Positions 51,966 through 60,093 of a stretch of DNA of 64,000 bases are shown in pieces (the first letter of the stretch is position 1; the number at the start of each line of letters is the position of its first letter). The DNA comes from Rhizobium sp. BK650. Its GTDB lineage: Bacteria; Pseudomonadota; Alphaproteobacteria; Rhizobiales; Rhizobiaceae. Where the stretch lies: the NCBI RefSeq assembly GCF_014195325.1, contig NZ_JACIBK010000003.1, forward strand, positions 372,001-436,000. Reading direction: 5' to 3'. The position numbers and the translations under genes were made by a program. Under the pieces are notes generated by a model, which was not told where the DNA came from, ran no database searches, and saw only the letters and a list, made by a program, of their open reading frames with translations.

Positions 51966-52898
51966 TCAAGCCGACGGGTCCGACCACGGTGCGCGACCAA
52001 GCTGCCTGGCGATCCAGTCTGCGAAGGCTCGCGTCTTTGTGGGCAAACCTGCCGTCGAGGGGGTTACGATATATATTCCTCCCTCATTGGGAAGCGACCA
52101 ATCGGGCAAGACCCGAACCAGGCGTCCGTCGGCAAGTTCGCGCCCGACCAGCCAATCGGTGGCATAGACGATCCCGAGGCCATCTATTCCCGCCTGCACG
52201 AGGGCTTCAGCATCATCTGACGCCAGCGGCCCCGAGACTGGCACAACATGCTCACGGCGTTCGGCGTCGATGAACTCCCAGACGTGCGGGTTCACTTTTC
52301 CCGTGAACCGAAGACATGCATGGTTCACGAGTTCATCCGGCGTCTGCGGCATTCCTCTTTCTTCAAGATAAGCAGGAGCGGCGCAGAGCAGGCGGTGACG
52401 GTCGACGACCTTGCGCGCGATAAGCCGTGAATCCGCAAGACTTCCGAGACGCACGGCCAAGTCATAACCTTCGCCGATCAGGTCAACGTAGGTGTTCGAA
52501 AAACTCACGTCGATCGAAACGAGCGGATGCTTGCGCAAGAATAGCGGTAGCAGTGGCGAGATCCAACGGCGGCCGAACGCCGAGGGCAATGCAAGCTTGA
52601 TGCAGCCGCGCGGCTCGCCTTCAAGGGCGGCCGTCTCGAGTTCCGCGGCCTTAATACCCTCGAGAAGCGGTCTGATCCGCTCGAGATATTCGCGGCCGGC
52701 TTCGGTCAGCACGACCTTTCGAGTGCTGCGTTCCGCCAGTCGCACGCCAAGCCGGGCCTCCAGCGATTGAACCCTGCGCGATACCGCCGTCGGATTGCGA
52801 TGCAGTCTGTGGCCCGCCGCGACGAAAGATCCGCATTCCGCCAGCGTCACGAAGGCGGAGATGTCACCAAGATCGGGATTGGTGGTCGATTGCTGCAT
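51966..52898 (-). CDS. LysR family transcriptional regulator
   Basis: The 310-residue protein has an N-terminal winged HTH (about residues 10-75: FVTLAECGSFVAAGHRLHRNP, then AVSRRVQSLEARLGVRL) and the C-terminal periplasmic-binding-protein-like effector domain (about 95-300). It is divergent from the quinone reductase-like gene at 52996 (97-bp intergenic region), its probable target. A near-perfect palindrome (52903-52919) lies 5 bp from its start codon and may be the operator. The co-inducer is unknown. Confidence 0.88.
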   Translation of the reverse strand: MQQSTTNPDLGDISAFVTLAECGSFVAAGHRLHRNPTAVSRRVQSLEARLGVRLAERSTRKVVLTEAGREYLERIRPLLEGIKAAELETAALEGEPRGCIKLALPSAFGRRWISPLLPLFLRKHPLVSIDVSFSNTYVDLIGEGYDLAVRLGSLADSRLIARKVVDRHRLLCAAPAYLEERGMPQTPDELVNHACLRFTGKVNPHVWEFIDAERREHVVPVSGPLASDDAEALVQAGIDGLGIVYATDWLVGRELADGRLVRVLPDWSLPNEGGIYIVTPSTAGLPTKTRAFADWIARQLGRAPWSDPSA

Positions 52899-52902
52899 AA
52901 TG

Positions 52903-52919
52903 CGCAGTTTTAAAGTGCG
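52903..52919. promoter_or_regulatory. Palindromic candidate LysR operator
   Basis: CGCAGTTTTAAAGTGCG is symmetrical at all positions except the 5th, central 9th and 13th (CGCA-N-TTT-N-AAA-N-TGCG). It lies between divergent lysR and quinone reductase genes, 5 bp from the lysR start. This position is typical of autoregulatory LysR sites. Confidence 0.45.
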
Positions 52920-52995
52920 TAGGCGAGCAGTTCAAGCCGGCGTTCGCAGTATTACGTATCGGATGCAAGGTAATTTCTGCCGAAAAGGAGCCACC

Positions 52996-54006
52996 ATGCA
53001 TTACGTCGAATTGGTTGAAGCAGGGCTGAACAACTTCAAACGCCGCGAGGGACACGAACCCTTACCGCCGGGAAGAGGACAAGCGCTCGTGCGAATGCGC
53101 GCAGCAAGCCTGAACTTCATAGACCTTGCTGTTGCCCAAGGGATTTATCCCGGCATCAGCTACCCGCTCATCCCCGTTGCCGATGGCGCGGGGGAGGTCG
53201 TCGCCGTTGGTCCCGAGGTGATCAACGTGTCCACCGGCGATCGAGTGGCCCTTCACCCCAAGGTCCTCTGGCACGCGGGGCGCGCAAGTGCACTGCAAGC
53301 GCGGACGATGCGGGGCGTTGACCGGCCCGGCTCGCTCGTCGAGCTCGCCACGGTCGATGCGGCTACGCTCGTCAAGGCTCCCGACCATCTGTCCTGGGAG
53401 GCGATCGCGACCCTGCCAATCACCGCCACGACAGCCTGGAACGCTCTTGCCACCGGTGAGATCGGACCTGGCTCGACCGTTGCTCTGCTGGGCACGGGCG
53501 GCGTCTCCATCTTCGCACTGCAGCTGGCGAAAGCGCGCGGCGGTCGCGTGATCATCACCTCGTCTTCGGACGAGAAACTCGAACGAGCGCGAGCGCTCGG
53601 TGCAGACGAGACGGTCAACTACAGCACCAACCCGGATTGGGAGACGGCTATTCTCAAGCTGACCGGGGGTGTCGGGGCGGATCTGGTACTCGATACGGTC
53701 GGAGCCTCAAGTTTTGCCCGGTCGCTCGCCGCCGTGCGCCAAGGGGGCGTAGTGTACACCGTCGGGTTTGTCACGGGCTCCAAGCTCGAAGTCGACCTCA
53801 TGCCATTGATCGTGAAAGCGGTCCGAGTGGTTGGGAACAACACCGGGTCGGTGGCGAACCTTGCCGAGGCCGTAGCCGCCATCGCCGCCCATAGAATCGA
53901 ACCCGTTGTCGACCATGTGTTCAAGCTTGGCGAACTATCGGATGCCTATTCGGCCTTGGCGGCCGGGGGCCATCTCGGCAAGCTCGCGATCCGTTTGGAC
54001 TGGTGA
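52996..54006 (+). CDS. MDR family NAD(P)-dependent alcohol dehydrogenase / quinone reductase
   Basis: The 336-residue protein is a medium-chain dehydrogenase/reductase. It has an N-terminal GroES-like domain (VRMRAASLNFIDLAVAQGIYP) and a nucleotide-binding LLGTGGVSIFALQLAKARGGR near residues 168-188. It lacks the structural-zinc Cys cluster and resembles zinc-independent quinone oxidoreductases or crotonyl-CoA reductase-like members. It reduces quinones, enones or alcohols with NADPH. AAAAGGAGCCACC precedes the ATG at 52996; upstream in-frame codons run into lysR. It is divergent from that lysR gene. Confidence 0.88.
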   Translation: MHYVELVEAGLNNFKRREGHEPLPPGRGQALVRMRAASLNFIDLAVAQGIYPGISYPLIPVADGAGEVVAVGPEVINVSTGDRVALHPKVLWHAGRASALQARTMRGVDRPGSLVELATVDAATLVKAPDHLSWEAIATLPITATTAWNALATGEIGPGSTVALLGTGGVSIFALQLAKARGGRVIITSSSDEKLERARALGADETVNYSTNPDWETAILKLTGGVGADLVLDTVGASSFARSLAAVRQGGVVYTVGFVTGSKLEVDLMPLIVKAVRVVGNNTGSVANLAEAVAAIAAHRIEPVVDHVFKLGELSDAYSALAAGGHLGKLAIRLDW

Positions 54007-54045
54007 GCGGGATTGCCACAGCCCGACGCCGATCACGGTTGGGCG

Positions 54046-54271
54046 TCGTCGCGCGCGGCGTCCACCAGACGGTGTTTTCCTACGCCGCCTTGGCCGGAGA
54101 TCTATATCAACGATCCCGAACGGCGGCGCGGTTTTGAAGAGGCGGTTGCCGATATGAGCGGTTAAGGGTGACTATCCCGAGATCGGCTGCGAGATCGTGA
54201 TCCTGCCCGAGGTCGACGTCGCAGCACGCGCGGATTCTCTGCTGGGTCGGCTGCCAACTGCCGTTTCATAG
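54046..54271 (+). pseudogene. Remnant of a small AAA-type ATPase gene (COG3911-like C-terminus)
   Basis: Fragments in different frames assemble into the C-terminus of a predicted ATPase: HQTVF (one frame), PPWPEIYINDPERRRGFEEA (54088-54150 region), stop, then YPEIGCEIVILPEVDVAARA and DSLLGRL up to TAG at 54269-54271. Such sequence resembles the end of the COG3911-type ATPase family. The N-terminal P-loop part is missing and the frame is interrupted at least twice. No intact gene occupies the 389-bp gap between the dehydrogenase and chrB. Confidence 0.6.
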
Positions 54272-54395
54272 ACCCGCCGCAGCTTGACACCAAAAACGAC
54301 GGCGCGCATAAAAACCATATGGGGTTGCGATCACCCCACGAGGCGACATGCCGAAGAATCGCGTCCATTGAAACCGAACAACGGAGGGACGCGTC

Positions 54396-55211
54396 ATGCC
54401 GTCATTTCTCGAAATATCTGCAGATAAACTCGCCCGTATCGTCGGCGTACCCAATGCGCCTGTCATCGTCGATGTGCGCATCGAGGAGGATTTCGCCCGC
54501 GATCCGAGGCTACCGCCGGGTTCGATCCGCAAATCCCACACCGATGTCACCGAATGGGCGGGCAGCCTCACCGGCCCGGTGGTGGTCGTCTGCCAGAAGG
54601 GCGGCAAGCTCAGCCACGGGGTCGCCGCCCATATCCGGCATGCCGGCGGCAGTGCGGAAGTGTTGGAAGGGGGATTCGAAGCCTGGATCGGCGCGGGCGG
54701 CGCAGCTGTGCCCGTCAACCGGCTGCCGCCGCGCGACCGGCAGGGACGGACCGTCTGGGTCACGCGGGCGCGCCCGAAGATCGACCGTATCGCCTGCCCA
54801 TGGTTGATCCGGCGATTCGTCGATCCTTCGGCCGTCTTTCTCTTCGTACCGACATCGGATGTCTTGACGGTTGCCGACCGCTTCGGCGCCGTACCCTTCG
54901 ATATCGAAGAGGTCTTCTGGAGCCATCGCGGCGAGCTCTGCACCTTCGATGTGATGGTTGCGGAATTCGGCCTTGCTTCGGGGCCGCTGTCGAGGCTCGC
55001 GACCATCGTTCGCGGCGCCGATACCGCCCGGCCGGATCTTGCCCCCGAAGCGGCCGGGCTCCTGGCGGCCTCGCTCGGCCTGTCGCGTATGTTCGTCGAC
55101 GACCTCAAGCAGCTGGATGCCGGCATGCTGCTCTATGATGCCTTCTACCGCTGGTGCCGCGATGCCACGGACGAAACCCATAACTGGCCTTCCGCGAAGA
55201 AGGGGAGCTGA
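54396..55211 (+). CDS. chrB: Chromate resistance protein ChrB-like, rhodanese + ChrB domain
   Basis: The 271-residue protein fuses an N-terminal rhodanese-like domain (about residues 1-110, active Cys66 in VVVVCQKGGK) to a ChrB C-terminal domain (about 118-265: TVWVTRARPKIDRIACPWLI, CTFDVMVAEF, DETHN). ChrB acts in chromate resistance, in some species as chromate-responsive regulator of chrA. Here the rhodanese-type fusion makes a direct sulphur-transfer role possible. GGAGGGACGCGTC precedes the ATG. The chrA GTG starts right after its stop (1-base gap), so they form one operon. Confidence 0.9.
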   Translation: MPSFLEISADKLARIVGVPNAPVIVDVRIEEDFARDPRLPPGSIRKSHTDVTEWAGSLTGPVVVVCQKGGKLSHGVAAHIRHAGGSAEVLEGGFEAWIGAGGAAVPVNRLPPRDRQGRTVWVTRARPKIDRIACPWLIRRFVDPSAVFLFVPTSDVLTVADRFGAVPFDIEEVFWSHRGELCTFDVMVAEFGLASGPLSRLATIVRGADTARPDLAPEAAGLLAASLGLSRMFVDDLKQLDAGMLLYDAFYRWCRDATDETHNWPSAKKGS

Positions 55212-55212
55212 C

Positions 55213-56610
55213 GTGAACAGTGCCGTCACTAATGCGGCGCCCGATACAGAGGCGTCGCCAAACCCGCATGGCGTCACCTTCGGCGAGGCCTTTCGCGTGT
55301 GGCTGCGGGTCGCCGCGCTCAGCTTCGGCGGACCTGCCGGGCAGATCGCCGTCATGCACCGCATCGTCGTCGACGAAAAGAAATGGATCGGCGAGCATCG
55401 CTTCCTGCATGCGCTGAACTATTGCATGCTGCTTCCGGGGCCGGAGGCGCAGCAGCTTGCCATCTATATCGGCTGGCTCATGCACCGGACCGCCGGCGGC
55501 CTGGTAGCTGGGACCCTGTTCGTGCTTCCGGGTTTCCTGTCTATCCTGGCGCTCAGCTATCTCTACGTGACCCTCGGCAGTGTCGATGCGGTCGAGGGCC
55601 TGTTCTTCGGCCTGAAGGCCGCCGTGCTTGCCGTCGTCATTCAGGCGGTCGTCAGGGTTGGTGGCCGGGCGCTGAAAAACCGGGCGATGATCGGGATTGC
55701 GGCAGCCGCTTTCCTGGCGATCTTCGTCCTGCACGTACCTTTTCCCGTGATAATCCTTGCAGCCGCCATCATTGGATTCCTGGGATCGAAATCGGGTTCC
55801 CGCCTGTTCAAGGGCGGTGGCGGGCACAAGGCAGCCGGCGGCGCGGTCCTGTCCGACGCCGACGCGCTGCTCGGGGAAGACATACCTGACCATGCGCGAC
55901 CGAACCTCCGCTGGTCGCTGAGGATATCGTCGGTCCTGCTGGCGCTCTGGCTGCTGCCGATCCTGTTGCTCTATCTCTTCCTCGGACCCGACGACATCTT
56001 CACGCAGATCGGCGTGTTCTTCAGCAAGATGGCGATGGTGACTTTCGGCGGCGCCTATGCGGTGCTCGCCTATGTCGCGCAGGAAGCCGTCCAGCATTAT
56101 GGATGGCTGAAGCCCACCGAAATGCTCGACGGTCTGGGCATGGCGGAAACGACACCCGGCCCGCTGATCATGGTTCTCCAATTCGTCGGCTTCATGGGTG
56201 CCTATCGCGATCCCGGCAGCCTCTCACCGATAACGGCAGCTACGCTCGCCGCCATCCTGACGACATGGGTGACTTTCGTTCCCTGTTTTCTCTGGATATT
56301 TCTCGGCGCGCCCTTCATCGAGAAGCTGCGCGGCAACGCCGCGCTGGCAGGGGCGATGTCGGCCATCACCGCGGCGGTGGTCGGCGTCATCCTCAATCTC
56401 GCGATCTGGTTCGGCCTGCATTTCCTGTTCCGGAGCGCTGAAGTTCACAGCCTTGGACCACTCTCGATCGAGCTGCCCGTCTGGACCTCGCTGTCGCTGC
56501 CGTCGCTGCTGCTGAGCCTTGCGGCGGCAATCGCGATCTTCCGGTTCAAGCTGGCTGTCATTCCGGTGCTGCTGGGCTGCGCCGTCGCCGGAATGCTCTG
56601 GCCGGCCTGA
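55213..56610 (+). CDS. chrA: Chromate efflux transporter ChrA
   Basis: The 465-residue membrane protein is a long-chain CHR transporter with two homologous halves and about ten to twelve predicted helices. The family motifs are SFGGPAGQIAVMHR with LHALNYCMLLPGPEAQQLAI in the first half, and TFGGAYAVLAYVAQEAV with GLGMAETTPGPLIMVLQFVG in the second. It exports chromate from the cytoplasm. The GTG at 55213 is preceded by AAGAAGGGGAGCTGAC and lies right after the chrB stop. Longer in-frame starts would run inside chrB. Confidence 0.94.
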   Translation: MNSAVTNAAPDTEASPNPHGVTFGEAFRVWLRVAALSFGGPAGQIAVMHRIVVDEKKWIGEHRFLHALNYCMLLPGPEAQQLAIYIGWLMHRTAGGLVAGTLFVLPGFLSILALSYLYVTLGSVDAVEGLFFGLKAAVLAVVIQAVVRVGGRALKNRAMIGIAAAAFLAIFVLHVPFPVIILAAAIIGFLGSKSGSRLFKGGGGHKAAGGAVLSDADALLGEDIPDHARPNLRWSLRISSVLLALWLLPILLLYLFLGPDDIFTQIGVFFSKMAMVTFGGAYAVLAYVAQEAVQHYGWLKPTEMLDGLGMAETTPGPLIMVLQFVGFMGAYRDPGSLSPITAATLAAILTTWVTFVPCFLWIFLGAPFIEKLRGNAALAGAMSAITAAVVGVILNLAIWFGLHFLFRSAEVHSLGPLSIELPVWTSLSLPSLLLSLAAAIAIFRFKLAVIPVLLGCAVAGMLWPA

Positions 56611-56720
56611 GATAGAGGCGGACGCATCATCGGAAAACCCGATGGCACCATCGGTTTCTTCCGTTTCCCTTCTGCTCCGGGCTTCGGCATCTGCTTTCCC
56701 AACCAAGAAGGAGAAGGCAG

Positions 56721-57458
56721 ATGAATGAGATCAGGATCGAAGACGCCAGAATCGTCATCGTGGGCGGCAGTTCCGGCATGGGGCTGGCGCTGGCGCGGCG
56801 CTTGCTCGACGAGGGTGCGAGGGTGACGATCGCCGGGCGCAGTGCGCAGAGGCTGGAAACGGCGCGGCGGGAGCTGGGCGATCATCCTGCTCTCGAGACG
56901 GCCAGCCTCGACCTGACGCGCGAAGAGGCGGTTGCGGCGTTCTTCCGCAATTGCGGGCCGGTCGATCACATCGTCAGTACGGCGGCGGATATCGAAGGAG
57001 CCTATCAGCTTCTGCCCGATATCGAGCTTGCGGCGGCGCAGCGGGTGGTCGAAAGCAAGTTCTACGGGCCGCTGCTGCTCGCCAAATACGGCGCACCCTG
57101 CCTGCCGCTTTCGGGCTCCATCACCTATACGTCAGGGGTCGCGGCCTATCGGCCGGCGGCGCGCGGTTCGGTCGTGGCGGCCGTCAATGCAGCACTCGAG
57201 GGGCTGGTGCGGGCGCTGGCGGTGGAGCTTGCGCCATTGCGCATCAACGCGGTGTCGCCGGGCTGGGTGGATACGCCGATTTGGAGCTTCGTTGCGGGCG
57301 ACGCCAAGCAGGCGACGCTGGAGGCGATGGCCAAACGCTTGCCGGTCGGCCGTGTGGGGCGACCAGAAGATATTGCCGATGCGATCCGCTTTCTGATCGG
57401 CAACGGCTTTACCACAGGCACTATCCTGCACGTCGAAGGCGGGCATCGGCTGGTCTGA
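56721..57458 (+). CDS. SDR family protein lacking the catalytic Tyr-Lys pair
   Basis: The 245-residue protein has the SDR Rossmann fold: VGGSSGMG at about residues 14-21, and PGWVDTPIW and a C-terminal FTTGTILHVEGG typical of classical SDRs. However, where the YxxxK motif should be, the segment reads ARGSVVAAVNAALEGL, so Tyr and Lys are replaced by Val and Asn. It may be a catalytically altered or non-enzymatic SDR. Its 3' end overlaps that of the convergent lysR gene by 38 bases. GAGAAGGCAG precedes the ATG. Confidence 0.85.
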   Translation: MNEIRIEDARIVIVGGSSGMGLALARRLLDEGARVTIAGRSAQRLETARRELGDHPALETASLDLTREEAVAAFFRNCGPVDHIVSTAADIEGAYQLLPDIELAAAQRVVESKFYGPLLLAKYGAPCLPLSGSITYTSGVAAYRPAARGSVVAAVNAALEGLVRALAVELAPLRINAVSPGWVDTPIWSFVAGDAKQATLEAMAKRLPVGRVGRPEDIADAIRFLIGNGFTTGTILHVEGGHRLV

Positions 57459-58341
57459 CCGACCGGAAATCCTCGGTCGCTTGAGCAAGCAGCGAGGAAA
57501 GCGCCGGCGGCTGCACGCGCCGGCGGCGCCAGATCATGACGAGCGAGGCTGTCGGGGTATTAGCTGGCCAAGGCAGCTCTCTCACATCACCGTGCGCCAT
57601 ATCTGCGCCCAATGCCAGTCGCGGCACGAGGCCGTAACCGGCACCTGCTGCGACAAGCCGAATGATCGTCGTGATGCTGTCGGCCTGGGTGACGATATCA
57701 GGCGCGGCGATATCGGCTTCAGTGAAGGCGGTATCGAAGAGGCGGCGATAGACGCATCCGGTCTCGGTGGCGACGAAGGGCAGGCGGCTGAGTTCTGCGA
57801 GGTCTTTCGGCGGCTCTGCTGCATTGTGGCCCGATATCAGCACCAGCGGCTCGCGCGAGATGAGGCGAGTGACGAAGCGTTCATCCTCCATCCCGCGATC
57901 GAAGGTGAAGGCGATGTCGATCGAGCCGTCTTCCAACCGGCGCTGCAATTCACCGCTGCCGCCGATCTTGAGCGTCAGGGCGATATCGGCGTTCCTCTTG
58001 CGAAAGCGTGACAGGAAGGGCGCAAGCTTCTTGACCGCGACGGTTTCGAGCGTGCCGATCGAGAGCGTTTGTCCACGGCTGCCCGCCGCCGTGCGAACGG
58101 CCGCCATGGCCTCGTCGTTGAGCGCAAGGATCTCCTGCGCATAGGCTTTCAGCATGTCACCGGCCGGTGTCAGGGTCACACCCTGCCGCGAGCGGGTGAA
58201 AAGCTGGACGCCCGTTTCCTCTTCCAAAGCCTGCATCTGGTCGCTGAGGCTCGACTGGGCAAGGTTTATCTCGCTGGCGGCGCGGGTGAAATTGCCGTGC
58301 CTTGCGACCGCAAGGAAGGTTTTCAATTGTCGTGGGTTCAT
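57421..58341 (-). CDS. LysR family transcriptional regulator
   Basis: The 306-residue protein starts MNPRQLKTFLAVARHGNF and has the LysR HTH (ASEINLAQSSLSDQMQAL and EEETGVQLFTRSRQGVTL, about residues 18-60) and an effector-binding domain (about 88-295). I prefer ATG 58341 to ATG 58365, as it begins at the conserved N-terminus. It is divergent from the prenyltransferase-fold gene at 58530, which it may control. Its last 38 bases overlap the convergent SDR gene. Confidence 0.88.
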   Translation of the reverse strand: MNPRQLKTFLAVARHGNFTRAASEINLAQSSLSDQMQALEEETGVQLFTRSRQGVTLTPAGDMLKAYAQEILALNDEAMAAVRTAAGSRGQTLSIGTLETVAVKKLAPFLSRFRKRNADIALTLKIGGSGELQRRLEDGSIDIAFTFDRGMEDERFVTRLISREPLVLISGHNAAEPPKDLAELSRLPFVATETGCVYRRLFDTAFTEADIAAPDIVTQADSITTIIRLVAAGAGYGLVPRLALGADMAHGDVRELPWPANTPTASLVMIWRRRRVQPPALSSLLAQATEDFRSVRPADARLRRAG

Positions 58342-58529
58342 GGCAGGCTCCGCGCTCTGAGGCAAGGACGGCGCTTTCTGCCTATATCAGCCGGCGGTGC
58401 GAAGAGGGAGTCTTTCCATCTGGCTGTGACAGCCAGGCGCTGACCGTCCGCCGGGACTGCAATGTTGACGACAGACCTATGCTCGGCCAAATTCTGCCCG
58501 GTATTTGCGGGTGACAAGGAGACTTGCCG

Positions 58530-59513
58530 ATGCCTTCAGAGACTTCCGTCATCGACTGGCTGCTCGCCTCCGATCCCGCCATCCGCTGGCAGGTCCTGCG
58601 CGATCTCCTGGATGCGCCGGAGCCCGTCTGGTCGGCCGAGCGGCAGAAGGTCGAGACGGAGGGGTGGGGTGCCAGGCTGCTCTCCTATCAGGATGCCGAT
58701 GGGCAGTGGGCGGGTGGGAGCTTCCTGCCCAGCGATTTCACCCGCGAGGAATGGCAGGCGACCGGCCAGCCCTGGACGGCGACGAATTTTTCGCTGACGC
58801 AGCTGCGCGAATTCGGGCTCGATCCGAAGTCGGAGCGGGCGCAAATGACCGTCTCGCTCATCGGCGCCAATTGCCGTTGGGACGAAGGCGGCCAGCCTTT
58901 CTGGGAGGGCGAGGTCGAGGAATGCATCAATGGCCGCACGGTTGCGGACGGCGCCTATTTCGGCGTCGATGTCTCGCCCATCGTCGACAGGCTGCTCGGC
59001 GAGCGCCAGGCCGATGGCGGTTGGAACTGCGAGCGGGCAAATGGCTCGGTGCGTTCCTCCTTCCACACGACGATCAACGTGCTGGAAGGACTGCTGGAAT
59101 ATGAGCGGGCGACCGGCGGGACGGCGCAGTCGCGCGAGGCGCGGCGTTCCGGCGAGGAATATCTGCTGGCGCGGCATCTGATGCGCCGGCTCAGCACCGG
59201 CGAGCCCGTCGATGAAAAATTCATGCAGTTCCTGCATCCGAACCGCTGGCGTTTCGATGTGCTGCGGGCGCTCGAATATTTCCGCGCCTCGGCGATGCTG
59301 ACGGGTGCGGCACCCGATGCGCGCCTTTCGGAGGCAATTGAATACCTCCGCTCTCGCCGGCTTGAAGACGGAAGCTGGCCGCTCGACTGGCGCGCATCCG
59401 GCAGGACGTGGTTCGTCATGGATGACGGCGAGGGCGAGCCCTCCCGCTGGGTGACGCTACGTGCACTCAGGGTGCTGAAATGGTGGGATGGCCGGAAGGC
59501 TGCCGTTGCGTGA
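58530..59513 (+). CDS. Prenyltransferase/squalene-cyclase-fold protein
   Basis: The 327-residue protein has repeated alpha-helical units typical of the squalene-hopene cyclase/prenyltransferase alpha-alpha barrel: DADGQWAGGSFLP, then QADGGWNCERANG and LEDGSWPLDW (QW-like motifs), with HTTINVLEGLLEY between them. It lacks an obvious DXDD catalytic motif, so a true cyclase activity is uncertain. AAGGAGACTTGCCG precedes the ATG at 58530; a TTG at 58524 is too close to that site. It is divergent from a lysR gene. Confidence 0.75.
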   Translation: MPSETSVIDWLLASDPAIRWQVLRDLLDAPEPVWSAERQKVETEGWGARLLSYQDADGQWAGGSFLPSDFTREEWQATGQPWTATNFSLTQLREFGLDPKSERAQMTVSLIGANCRWDEGGQPFWEGEVEECINGRTVADGAYFGVDVSPIVDRLLGERQADGGWNCERANGSVRSSFHTTINVLEGLLEYERATGGTAQSREARRSGEEYLLARHLMRRLSTGEPVDEKFMQFLHPNRWRFDVLRALEYFRASAMLTGAAPDARLSEAIEYLRSRRLEDGSWPLDWRASGRTWFVMDDGEGEPSRWVTLRALRVLKWWDGRKAAVA

Positions 59514-59555
59514 TGCAGTTTGCAGATTTAAGCATTATCACAGTAAAACCATGGC

Positions 59556-59936
59556 TTAGGCCGGTGTGCTGAAGGCCGACAGCCTTGCCTCGAACTCTTC
59601 CATCGTATCGAGAAACCAGCAATCCGTCCCGCGGTTGGCCTCATCGACGAAGCTTCGCAGCGCCTGGCTTTCGGCAAGCTCGGCGTCGATCCTGCCGATA
59701 ATGGCGACGCGCAGCCGGTAGTTCACGAATTTCTGGATCGCTGCGCCGGCGACACCGGAACGGAGGCTCAGAAAACCTTCGGGCAGGTGCTCGACGGTCA
59801 GCACCACCCAATCGACGGATTCGCCGAGGGCGTCGCCGATCAGGGCATTGAAGCCGCTATCGGCCGAGAGCCGTGCACAATCCGGATTGCGGACGAGCAA
59901 GCGAAAACCGTGGAGAATGCCGATGTCATCGCGCAC
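59556..59936 (-). CDS. DUF4180 domain protein
   Basis: The 126-residue protein matches DUF4180 (DWVVLTVEHLPEGFLSLRSG, then AIQKFVNYRLRVAIIG with the DEANRG..CWFLDTMEEFEARL end), a family of unknown function with a SpoIIAA-like fold. It has no signal or membrane segment. On the minus strand GGAAC (59997-59993), 16 bases, then CGTC (59976-59973) lies upstream of the ATG, an imperfect EcfG-type promoter. It stands alone, convergent with the prenyltransferase-fold gene. Confidence 0.78.
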   Translation of the reverse strand: MRDDIGILHGFRLLVRNPDCARLSADSGFNALIGDALGESVDWVVLTVEHLPEGFLSLRSGVAGAAIQKFVNYRLRVAIIGRIDAELAESQALRSFVDEANRGTDCWFLDTMEEFEARLSAFSTPA

Positions 59937-60093
59937 GGGATATCCTTCTCTTCTTCGGCACTGCCTGAAATAGACGTTCAGGCTTCGCAGGAGTTCCGCC
60001 GTGCCTGACGGCGCGCCATCTCTGAGATGGATTTTCCGTTGATATGCGTCAATACCGGATGCAGGTCATCGAGGCCTTTTGCCGGTAGCGGCT

